Part shown: piece after piece, positions 1 to 5,916 of the stretch | Numbering within the stretch: position 1 is the first letter of the stretch | How the letters are laid out: each line of letters begins with the position of its first letter | Assembly: GCA_024645155.1 (NCBI GenBank) | Contig: JAHEGF010000049.1 | Span: 10,634 to 16,557, forward strand | Direction of reading: 5' to 3' | From: Phyllobacteriaceae bacterium | Lineage (GTDB): Bacteria > Pseudomonadota > Alphaproteobacteria > Rhizobiales > Rhizobiaceae | DNA length: 5,924 bases | The notes under the pieces: generated by a model | Seen by the model: the letters and a program-made list of their open reading frames with translations, nothing else | Told to the model about the DNA's origin: nothing | The model's database searches: none | Program-made: the position numbers and the translations under genes

Positions 1-153
1 GATTGTCAGCGTGTTGGCGAGCGCGATGAAATAGAGAAGCGAGAAGACCAGCCGCCCGAGCGACCCGCCGAACGCCGATGCGTAATCTGCGATCAGTTTC
101 CGATAACGGTCTAAAGCGGCAGAAATCAACGCTCTTGCACCTGTGCAACTCAC
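1..153 (-). CDS. N-terminal fragment of a membrane protein, probably a polysaccharide (Wzx-like) flippase; runs off the left edge
   Basis: The minus strand is open from the window edge up to an in-frame TAG at 193-195. Its translation ends in a basic segment (DRYRKLIADYASAF) followed by a hydrophobic helix (SLGRLVFSLLYFIALANTL). That is the typical beginning of a multi-pass inner-membrane protein: a short positively charged cytoplasmic N-terminus, then the first membrane span. From memory of the family, this resembles the start of rhizobial oligosaccharide flippases annotated as lipopolysaccharide biosynthesis proteins, but only about 50 residues are visible. Two starts are possible: GTG at 153, with AGGA three bases upstream on the minus strand, or TTG at 129. 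No in-frame ATG exists. It is divergent from the Wzz/GumC-type gene, which fits a shared polysaccharide-export role. That this is a real gene is likely; the flippase identity is a resemblance and is not proven. Confidence 0.5.
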   Translation of the reverse strand, partial: MSCTGARALISAALDRYRKLIADYASAFGGSLGRLVFSLLYFIALANTLTI

Positions 154-201
154 TGTCCTGGCAGCGAAATCCGGATTGGTGGAACCGCGATTCTATCCGC
201 G

Positions 202-229
202 AATGTTTAACACCGGGTTCCGGGGTCAA
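202..229 (-). promoter_or_regulatory. Weak sigma70-like promoter candidate for the leftward membrane-protein gene
   Basis: On the minus strand a TTGACC (224-229) matches the -35 consensus at five of six positions. It is followed after 16 bases by AACATT (202-207), a poor -10 element. Transcription would start near 195, about 40 bases before the GTG at 153. The position is sensible for the divergent gene, but the -10 is weak and the match could be chance. Confidence 0.2.
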
Positions 230-251
230 ATTCCGTGTCTGTGGGCCAAAA

Positions 252-290
252 TTAACCATTTGTTTTCCATGCCTGTTTAGCGTGCGTTAA
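252..290. promoter_or_regulatory. Two imperfect CtrA-like boxes (TTAA-N7-TTAA type) in the divergent control region
   Basis: The first box is TTAA at 252-255 followed seven bases later by TTTT (263-266). It contains the TTAACCAT octamer often seen in alphaproteobacterial CtrA sites. The second is TTTA (276-279) followed seven bases later by TTAA (287-290), one mismatch from the TTAA-N7-TTAA consensus. The box centres are 24 bases apart, roughly two helical turns, just upstream of the Wzz/GumC-type coding start at 342. This is pattern matching in an AT-richer intergenic stretch, so binding by CtrA is inference. If real, it would tie expression of the export genes to the cell cycle. Confidence 0.3.
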
Positions 291-341
291 CAAACGGTGC
301 ATTGCCGTTGTCAAAGCAAATACGGTCAGCCGCGGACAAAA

Positions 342-2726
342 ATGTCGGATTCCGGAAGTCATACTAAGCCGAGAAGGCATCGCTCGCTGTTGGCGCTTGG
401 AAAAGCCCGCGAACGGGCAAGCCAAACCGGCAGTAGACAAGGCTCGCTTCTGTCGGGCGCCGATACGGAAAAATTCCCGGACGCTGCCGAACTTCTGGCC
501 CAGCACCGGTTGTCGCGCTCACGCCGCGAGGCACGGCGCAACGAATACCTTGCCACTCTTGCGCGCAATATTCCCGATCCCGTCAGCGACGATGATGGCG
601 GCGATACGCAGGCAATGCCGGAAAACGGCACTGATTTTCGCTCCAACCTCAACCGCGGCGACGAGTCAGGTCACCGAAATCAACATACCGGCCGTTTGGA
701 TTACCGGAACCGTGATCGGGACGACGACATCTGGCAGCCCATGATCGATCCGGTGGATGTGGTCAGCGGTATCTGGCGTTCCAGAACGATCATCGTCTTT
801 GCCACCCTTGCGGGCCTGGTGTTTGGCGCACTTTACGCCTTGTCAACGCCAAAATACTACTATTCGACGGCTGAAATCCTACTCGATCCAAGAGAGCTGA
901 AACTATCCAATACGGATATCAAGCAGTCTGATCTGCCATACAGCGCCACCCTGGCGCTGATCGAGAACCAGGTCCGCATCATTACTTCAAGCACCGTGGT
1001 CAATGGCGTGGTTGAACGCCTGAACCTGCAGCGCGATCCGGAATTCAATGGTGAACTGGGCGGAGGTTTTGGTGAACTACTCAAGATCGTCGGTGCGCTT
1101 CTCGGCCGGGATGTGTCTGATGCCAGCGGATCGAATTTCGCGACTGCAATTGACAACGTCTATGACAAACTGAGCGTTGAACGCAGTGGCAAAACCTTCA
1201 TAGTCACGATCAATTTCGGCTCGCGCGAGCCCGACAAGGCGGCGCTGATAGCAAACACGTTTACCCAGGTGTATCTGGAAACCTACAAAACATTGACGTC
1301 AGACACCGCGATTCGTGCAAACACCGAGGTTACGGCCCGGCTGTCCGAATTGCGCAAGGGTGTCGAGGAAGCCGAGAAAGCAGTTGAACGCTACAAATCG
1401 GAAAACGGAATTATCGATGCCCGTGGCCATCTCATCACCGATGACGAACTGTTGCGGATCAACGATTCCCTATCAGCGGCCAAGGCACGGACAATCGAGC
1501 TTGGCGTCAAGGCGGCCAATATTCGAGAACTCGACATCGATTCGCTGGTCGACGGAGGTTTGCCGGAACAGTTAGTATCACAGACGTTGGTTGCCTTGCG
1601 TAGCCAGTATGCTGCCGCCAAACAGGAGGTTGATCAGCTTGCGGTCAATCTAGGCGCGAGGCATCCCAGGTTGCGCGAAGCACAGGCGCGGCTGGAAAGT
1701 TCACGAAGCGCAATAAATTCGGAATTGCGCCGTATAGTTTCGGCAACCCAGGTCGACCTGAAACGCGCGGTCAAACAGGAACAGCAACTTGCTTCCCGCC
1801 TGGCTCAGCTAAAGACGCGCCAGGGGTCCCTTTCCGACGACATGATTGAATTGCGAGAGCTTGAGCGCGACGCAGCCTCCAAACGCTCGATCTATGAAAA
1901 CTATTTGCTTCGTGCACGTGAAATCGGCGAGCAAGCCGGATTGAATACGAGCAATTTCAGCGTCATTTCCGATGCACAGCCGGCCTTGAAACCGACCGGA
2001 CCGCGCAGGGCGTTCATCGCTGCCATGGGTGGGTTCCTGGGATTCATCCTGGGTGTGGTTTTCGGTGGGCTGCGTGGCGCTTGGGCAGGCTATTCCGGCC
2101 GCTTGAATTATTCGCCCCGGCCGCCAGAATCCCGGGCCAGTAAAACCGGTTTTGAACGCTCCCGTGGTCGCGGAACCGCGAATGACGAACACAAATCTGG
2201 CACCGGGGTTCAGCTTCGTTCCGCGCCCGCCGGACATGACCGGGAGACGTCAGCCGATCCTGCACCGGCAATGCCGGTTTCTGGCGATCCTTCTCACACA
2301 CCGCAACCACAACAACCGCCAGCACACGCTTCTCCGGTTGGTGCCGCACCGGTTTACCAACAACCGGTCGCGCAGCCATATCCCCACTATGTGCCATGGA
2401 TGCCACCGGTGTCCTCTCCGATGATGTTTGCACCGGCTCCGGTCCAAATGGCGCAACCCGTCTATTTCCCCGCCGGCCAGACAGCAGGCGATCCCGGTCA
2501 GGCTGCTCAGGGCCCGCCGGACAAACAGCAGCAGGCATCGCTGGTGGCCGAAGAGCAGGTCCCGACGCAGTCTGCAAGGCGGTCCAGGACCGATGCCGGC
2601 GGTCCAAGCCGGGCCCGCACCGAAGCTGGCCCGGAAATCGCGCCGGGCGATATTGCGGAGATCCGCCAGAGGTTGCGGAATTTTCGCAATAAGGTAGATA
2701 GCTTGTCGTCAGCGCGCAGGCGATAA
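342..2726 (+). CDS. Wzz/GumC/ExoP-family polysaccharide co-polymerase without a tyrosine-kinase domain
   Basis: The protein has 794 residues counted from the ATG at 342. Such inner-membrane co-polymerases set chain length and help export of surface polysaccharides, working with a Wzy polymerase, a flippase and an outer-membrane channel. Visible layout: a charged cytoplasmic N-terminus (1-149), TM1 (about 150-168), a Wzz domain (about 135-225), long periplasmic coiled coils (about 320-385 and 420-525), the proline motif DAQPALKPTGPRR (544-556), and TM2 (about 557-579). The cytoplasmic tail (580-794) is rich in Pro, Gln and Ala at 640-735 and ends in a charged helix (DIAEIRQRLRNFRNKVDSL, 770-788). 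No Walker A or B motif or Tyr cluster of the ExoP/Wzc kinase type is present. A GTG at 297 would add 15 residues; ATG 342 is preferred because a CtrA-like box ends at 290, leaving little room for an mRNA leader. Neither start has a clear Shine-Dalgarno. The family call is firm; the polysaccharide made is unknown. Confidence 0.9.
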   Translation: MSDSGSHTKPRRHRSLLALGKARERASQTGSRQGSLLSGADTEKFPDAAELLAQHRLSRSRREARRNEYLATLARNIPDPVSDDDGGDTQAMPENGTDFRSNLNRGDESGHRNQHTGRLDYRNRDRDDDIWQPMIDPVDVVSGIWRSRTIIVFATLAGLVFGALYALSTPKYYYSTAEILLDPRELKLSNTDIKQSDLPYSATLALIENQVRIITSSTVVNGVVERLNLQRDPEFNGELGGGFGELLKIVGALLGRDVSDASGSNFATAIDNVYDKLSVERSGKTFIVTINFGSREPDKAALIANTFTQVYLETYKTLTSDTAIRANTEVTARLSELRKGVEEAEKAVERYKSENGIIDARGHLITDDELLRINDSLSAAKARTIELGVKAANIRELDIDSLVDGGLPEQLVSQTLVALRSQYAAAKQEVDQLAVNLGARHPRLREAQARLESSRSAINSELRRIVSATQVDLKRAVKQEQQLASRLAQLKTRQGSLSDDMIELRELERDAASKRSIYENYLLRAREIGEQAGLNTSNFSVISDAQPALKPTGPRRAFIAAMGGFLGFILGVVFGGLRGAWAGYSGRLNYSPRPPESRASKTGFERSRGRGTANDEHKSGTGVQLRSAPAGHDRETSADPAPAMPVSGDPSHTPQPQQPPAHASPVGAAPVYQQPVAQPYPHYVPWMPPVSSPMMFAPAPVQMAQPVYFPAGQTAGDPGQAAQGPPDKQQQASLVAEEQVPTQSARRSRTDAGGPSRARTEAGPEIAPGDIAEIRQRLRNFRNKVDSLSSARRR

Positions 2727-2760
2727 AACCGTCGGCGTGTGCTGCCCTGCTTTCACTATT

Positions 2761-2777
2761 GCGGCATCAAACGCCGC
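2761..2777. other. Small hairpin in the gap between the Wzz-like gene and folD
   Basis: GCGGC (2761-2765) and GCCGC (2773-2777) can pair around a seven-base loop, ATCAAAC. No T-run follows on either strand, so this is not a standard intrinsic terminator. The rest of the 121-base gap (2727-2847) shows no convincing promoter; the best -35 look-alike, CTGACA at 2792-2797, has no -10 at proper spacing. The hairpin might slow polymerase or protect mRNA ends, or mean nothing. Confidence 0.2.
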
Positions 2778-2847
2778 TTGCATGTCATCATCTGACAGGA
2801 AAATACCGGAACGTGCGCTGCAGTTTACGGTTGAATGAGGTATATGG

Positions 2848-3753
2848 ATGGAACCGGCAGTGAGAATAGATGGCAAGCAGGTGGCTGCGGAAGTCATTGC
2901 GACAGTCAAGAAACATACCGCAGGCCTGGTTGGCGAAACGGAAATTACGCCGGGCCTTGCAGTGGTGATCGTTGGTGAGGACCCAGCCAGTCAGGTCTAT
3001 GTCGCATCGAAGTCGAAAATGGCGAAGGAATGCGGTTTCCATTCTGTTCAGCATACACTTGATGCCGGCACCAAGCAGGCCGATCTTCTTTCGCTTATCG
3101 AAACACTCAACAATGACCCGGCTATTCACGGAATTCTGGTTCAGCTTCCCTTGCCCGATCACATCGACGAAGGGCGGGTGATTCAGGCAATTGCGCCCGA
3201 TAAGGACGTCGACGGTTTTCACTTTATCAATGTCGGAAAACTCGGAACCGGCGAAATATCGAGCGCCTTCGTGCCGTGTACGCCGGCCGGTTCCATGGTG
3301 CTGATAGAGCGGGTGCGCGGGCGCGACTTGTCCGGCCTGACTGCTGTTGTGATTGGCCGGTCAAACATCGTCGGCAAACCGATGGCCAATCTTTTACTGG
3401 CTGCAAACTGTACCGTTACAATCGCTCATAGCCGGACCCGGGACTTACCGGCGCTTGCGCGGACCGCAGACATTCTCGTCGCAGCCGTTGGTCGGCCGCA
3501 GATGGTCAGGGGTGACTGGGTCAAGCCTGGAGCAACAGTCATTGATGTCGGCATCAACCGTATTCCTGCACCGGAACGCGGCGAAGGCAAAACCCGGCTT
3601 GTCGGCGACGTCGACTATGATGGTGCTGCCGAAGTTGCAGGGACAATTACCCCGGTGCCAGGAGGTGTCGGACCCATGACCATAGCGATGCTCATGGCCA
3701 ACACACTTGTTTCCGCCTGCCGGATAGCAAACCGGCAGCCTCCGGTTTTCTAG
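2848..3753 (+). CDS. folD: Bifunctional methylenetetrahydrofolate dehydrogenase / methenyltetrahydrofolate cyclohydrolase FolD
   Basis: FolD is a cytoplasmic enzyme that oxidises 5,10-methylene-THF with NADP+ to 5,10-methenyl-THF and then hydrolyses it to 10-formyl-THF, feeding purine and formyl-Met-tRNA synthesis. The 301 residues match the usual family length (about 280-300). All signature motifs are seen: DPASQVYVASKSK (45-57) with catalytic Tyr51 and Lys55, VQLPLP (98-103) with Gln99, PDKDVDGF (117-124) with the conserved Asp122, PCTP (143-146), the Rossmann-type GRSNIVGKP (170-178), VIDVGIN (231-237) and PGGVGPMT (271-278). The ATG at 2848 follows GAGG (2837-2840) at seven bases, a good ribosome site. 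An out-of-frame ATG at 2844 overlaps it. The regulator gene follows 40 bases downstream on the same strand. The enzyme looks complete and functional. Confidence 0.98.
   Translation: MEPAVRIDGKQVAAEVIATVKKHTAGLVGETEITPGLAVVIVGEDPASQVYVASKSKMAKECGFHSVQHTLDAGTKQADLLSLIETLNNDPAIHGILVQLPLPDHIDEGRVIQAIAPDKDVDGFHFINVGKLGTGEISSAFVPCTPAGSMVLIERVRGRDLSGLTAVVIGRSNIVGKPMANLLLAANCTVTIAHSRTRDLPALARTADILVAAVGRPQMVRGDWVKPGATVIDVGINRIPAPERGEGKTRLVGDVDYDGAAEVAGTITPVPGGVGPMTIAMLMANTLVSACRIANRQPPVF
3729..3749 (+). terminator. Terminator-like hairpin inside the last codons of folD
   Basis: AAACCGG (3729-3735) pairs perfectly with CCGGTTT (3742-3748) around the six-base loop CAGCCT, and one more T follows before the stop codon TAG (3751-3753). 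The T-run is short and mostly inside the stem, so termination would be weak at best. If active, it would lower read-through from folD into the regulator gene; equally it may be a chance result of the codons for Asn-Arg-Gln-Pro-Pro-Val-Phe. Confidence 0.25.
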
Positions 3754-3776
3754 GCGGTAAAGGGAGAAATCGGCGC

Positions 3777-3797
3777 ATGCGCGGGCATCCTCCATGA
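3777..3797 (+). CDS. Possible six-codon leader ORF overlapping the regulator's start codon
   Basis: ATG at 3777 opens a reading frame MRGHPP that ends at TGA 3795-3797, overlapping the regulator's ATG (3794-3796) as ATGA, the arrangement typical of translational coupling. The only purine-rich ribosome-binding sequence in the 40-base gap, AGGGAG (3761-3766), lies 10 bases before this ATG but 27 bases before the regulator's own start. Ribosomes could therefore load at the leader and re-initiate on the regulator. So short an ORF can arise by chance, and no conservation data are available here. Confidence 0.25.
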   Translation: MRGHPP

Positions 3798-4756
3798 CAG
3801 GCGGAAACAGCAGCATACGTCGCATTGCCTTTTTTCTGGCCGAAGGATTTCCGATGTTCTCGCTGGTTGCGGCGATGGATACGCTGCGCGTTGCAAACCG
3901 GCTTTGCGGCGAAACCGTCTATGAATGGACTACCGCATCAACAGACGGAAATCCTGCAACGGCATCAAACGGGATTCCGGTAATGACGGATTTTGCCGTT
4001 ACCGGCCTGCCGGACACGGATATCCTGTTCATCTGCCTCGGTTTCGAGCTTGAATTTCCGGGTAAGAACAGGGTATTGGGCGCGCTGCGAAGCCGCGCCC
4101 GCCGCGGTGGCGCCCTGGGAGCCTTGTCATCAGGTGCGGTTTTGCTGGCCGAAGCCGGTCTTCTTGAAAATCGCCGCTGCACGATACACTGGGAAAACAG
4201 GGCAGCTTTGGTTGAACACTATCCCGATATCGATTGCACCAACAAGATTTATGAGATTGATCGTGACCGCTATACCTGCGCTGGCGGAACCGCAACGATT
4301 GATCTTTTCCTGGAAATCATACGACGCGATCTCGGAAGCGATCTGGCCTATGAAGTCGCCAACCAGTTTCAGCACGATCGCATCCGCACCGCCAATGATA
4401 GCCAGCGTGCGGGTGCTGAACGCGATTTGGCAGGAAAATCGGAAAAACTGATCATAGTCGTACGCCAAATGGCGGGACATCTTGACGAACCTCTTTCGGC
4501 AGCCGAACTCGCCTCACAAGCGGACCTGTCGGTGCGCCAGGTCGAACGATTGTTTTTGCGCCATCTCGGTACGACACCGGGACGCTATTATATGCGCCTG
4601 CGCCTGGAGCGCGCCCGCGAATTGCTGCGCCAAACGAACCTGTCCATTCTTGATATTGCTATTGCCACAGGTTTTGCCTCGCATTCCTATTTTGCCCAAA
4701 GCTATCGGCAATTGTTCGGCCGTCCTCCAAGCGAGGAACGCCGCACCACCTACTGA
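3794..4756 (+). CDS. GlxA-family transcriptional regulator (DJ-1/PfpI-like sensor domain plus AraC helix-turn-helix)
   Basis: The protein has 320 residues, the usual length for this family. Residues 9-195 form the glutamine-amidotransferase-like ligand domain, starting IAFFLAEGFPMFSLVAAMDTL. It carries family hallmarks such as CTIHWEN (129-135), YEIDRDRYTCAGGTATIDL (153-171) and the DSQRAG linker (202-207). The AraC DNA-binding domain (about 212-320) has two helix-turn-helix units, near LSAAELASQADLSVRQVERLF (224-244) and SILDIAIATGFASHSYFAQS (273-292), closing with GRPPSEERR. At the usual nucleophile elbow the sequence reads LGALSSGA, with Ser112 where many relatives have Cys, which suits a ligand sensor rather than an enzyme. 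The nearest known group is GbdR/ArgR/CdhR/SouR (betaine, arginine, carnitine, sarcosine); the ligand here cannot be named. ATG 3794 is the only credible start, as an in-frame TAA sits at 3758. It may be co-transcribed with folD. Confidence 0.92.
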   Translation: MTGGNSSIRRIAFFLAEGFPMFSLVAAMDTLRVANRLCGETVYEWTTASTDGNPATASNGIPVMTDFAVTGLPDTDILFICLGFELEFPGKNRVLGALRSRARRGGALGALSSGAVLLAEAGLLENRRCTIHWENRAALVEHYPDIDCTNKIYEIDRDRYTCAGGTATIDLFLEIIRRDLGSDLAYEVANQFQHDRIRTANDSQRAGAERDLAGKSEKLIIVVRQMAGHLDEPLSAAELASQADLSVRQVERLFLRHLGTTPGRYYMRLRLERARELLRQTNLSILDIAIATGFASHSYFAQSYRQLFGRPPSEERRTTY

Positions 4757-5916
4757 CGGCTATCACCTGACCCAAGTTCCGGATCAGCTTTGCTCGACCT
4801 GATCCCGAGCAACCTGATCTTTCCGCTACGACCGCGGATCGTATCAACATCAAGCGGCTCAAACCCCTCAAGTATTGCAGCATGGTCCCCGGTCTCGGTT
4901 TTTACCGCCTCGGCAACATCGCTGCTGATGATGGCTCGGGTTCCTGTATTTCTATTGAGATGCTCGAGCCGGCTGGCAATATTCACCGCATCGCCGACGG
5001 CGGCCAGTTCGAGACGCTGATCGTTGCCGATATCGCCAAAAACGACCACGCCGTAGTGTAGGCCTACCACGATTTCAATTGCGGAAAGCCCCTCTGCTAC
5101 CCGTTTGCTGTTGAGCGCATCGACTGCCGCGAGAATTGCCTTCAGACACAATACCGCCTGGGTGACATCGCGCTCTCCTGGGACCGGTGTTCCGAACGTA
5201 ACCATCATTCCGTCTCCGATGAACTTGTCGAGTGTGCCGCCATGGGCAAATACGGCGGTTGAACAAACACCGTGATACTCGCGAAGTACGGCAATGACCT
5301 CCGATGGCGGCTTGTCCTCCGCCCATTTGGTAAATCCGACTATATCGGAAAACAGTACTGCAGCATCCTGTTGCGAGATTTCAAGTGATGCCCGATCCCG
5401 GTCGGCGAGGCGTTCGGCGGTTTCGGGGGCAAAATACCGCGCCAGGTTGGAACGGGCCCGGTCGAGGATTACCTGCCGCTGGGTCTGCTGACGTGACCTG
5501 AATGCCACCAGCGACAGCAACCCGGCAACAACAGCGAATACAACCAGCTCCTGCAGCCGCAACCCGGGATCGACGAATTTTGGATCAAGTATGGTGGCAA
5601 CGACTTCATCGGGCGAAGCTCCCGGCGGCGAAAACAGGATCGTATCGGGCAAGGTCATCAACCAGATCGAACCGGCAAGCCAGAACCCGAACCCTGACAC
5701 TCCGCCCAGAATCAACAGCTTCGGTCGACCGACAATGGCAAGTCCTGAAATAAGCACGAAAAGGAAAATGAAGTTGCCGAATCTCAGATTGTACTGCGGC
5801 GGAAACTGATAGATTGCGAACGGGTTTTGAACGATGAGAATATAGCTGAGCAGCAGGAAATCAAAAACCACAAAGACATACAGCATCCATTCCTTCAGCC
5901 GGCCAACTCTGTGCAA
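4750..5916 (-). CDS. Membrane-anchored class III adenylate cyclase (start uncertain, may extend past the right edge)
   Basis: The visible 388 residues comprise four predicted membrane helices (about 11-30, 46-63, 67-87 and 121-139), a linker with YFAPETAERL (161-170), and a class III catalytic domain (about 182-355). The catalytic set is complete: metal-binding Asp191 in FSDIVGFT, Asp235 in KFIGDG, purine-selecting Lys231 and Asp309 (in AVGDAVN), and transition-state Asn312 and Arg316. Lys plus Asp at the purine positions indicates ATP, so cyclic AMP is the expected product. The membrane part matches no sensor domain that I can name. The TTG at 5916 is only the first possible start in view. 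The frame stays open to base 5924, so the gene may begin outside. An internal ATG at 5886 has AAGGA four bases upstream and would give 378 residues. The stop overlaps the convergent regulator gene by 7 bases. Confidence 0.93.
   Translation of the reverse strand: MHRVGRLKEWMLYVFVVFDFLLLSYILIVQNPFAIYQFPPQYNLRFGNFIFLFVLISGLAIVGRPKLLILGGVSGFGFWLAGSIWLMTLPDTILFSPPGASPDEVVATILDPKFVDPGLRLQELVVFAVVAGLLSLVAFRSRQQTQRQVILDRARSNLARYFAPETAERLADRDRASLEISQQDAAVLFSDIVGFTKWAEDKPPSEVIAVLREYHGVCSTAVFAHGGTLDKFIGDGMMVTFGTPVPGERDVTQAVLCLKAILAAVDALNSKRVAEGLSAIEIVVGLHYGVVVFGDIGNDQRLELAAVGDAVNIASRLEHLNRNTGTRAIISSDVAEAVKTETGDHAAILEGFEPLDVDTIRGRSGKIRLLGIRSSKADPELGSGDSRQ

Noticed and set aside
78..290. 70-codon plus-strand ORF at the left end
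   Set aside because: It is antisense to the membrane-protein start and runs through the intergenic control region; the translation is Cys/Trp/Arg-rich and shows no domain-like pattern.
1809..2237. 142-codon minus-strand ORF inside the Wzz-like gene
   Set aside because: It lies opposite the second coiled coil and TM2 of a clear family member and has no protein-like features of its own.
2272..2370. Repeated CCGG/ACCGGTT words in the Wzz-like tail as a CRISPR or REP array
   Set aside because: The words are short, unevenly spaced and explained by Pro/Val/Gln codon repetition in frame; there are no repeat-spacer units.
2044..2607. 187-codon minus-strand ORF opposite the Wzz-like tail
   Set aside because: It is a shadow of the GC-rich, Pro-rich coding region; its translation is Arg/Pro-rich low complexity with no recognisable motif, while the plus strand has a coherent protein.
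3993..4451. 152-codon plus-strand ORF in another frame of the GlxA regulator gene
   Set aside because: It is an alternative frame of a gene with full family motifs; the translation has no membrane, signal or domain pattern.
4781..4805. GGATCAG/CTGATCC inverted repeat as an intrinsic terminator
   Set aside because: The 11-base loop and the lack of a T-run on either strand do not fit an intrinsic terminator; it also lies within cyclase codons.
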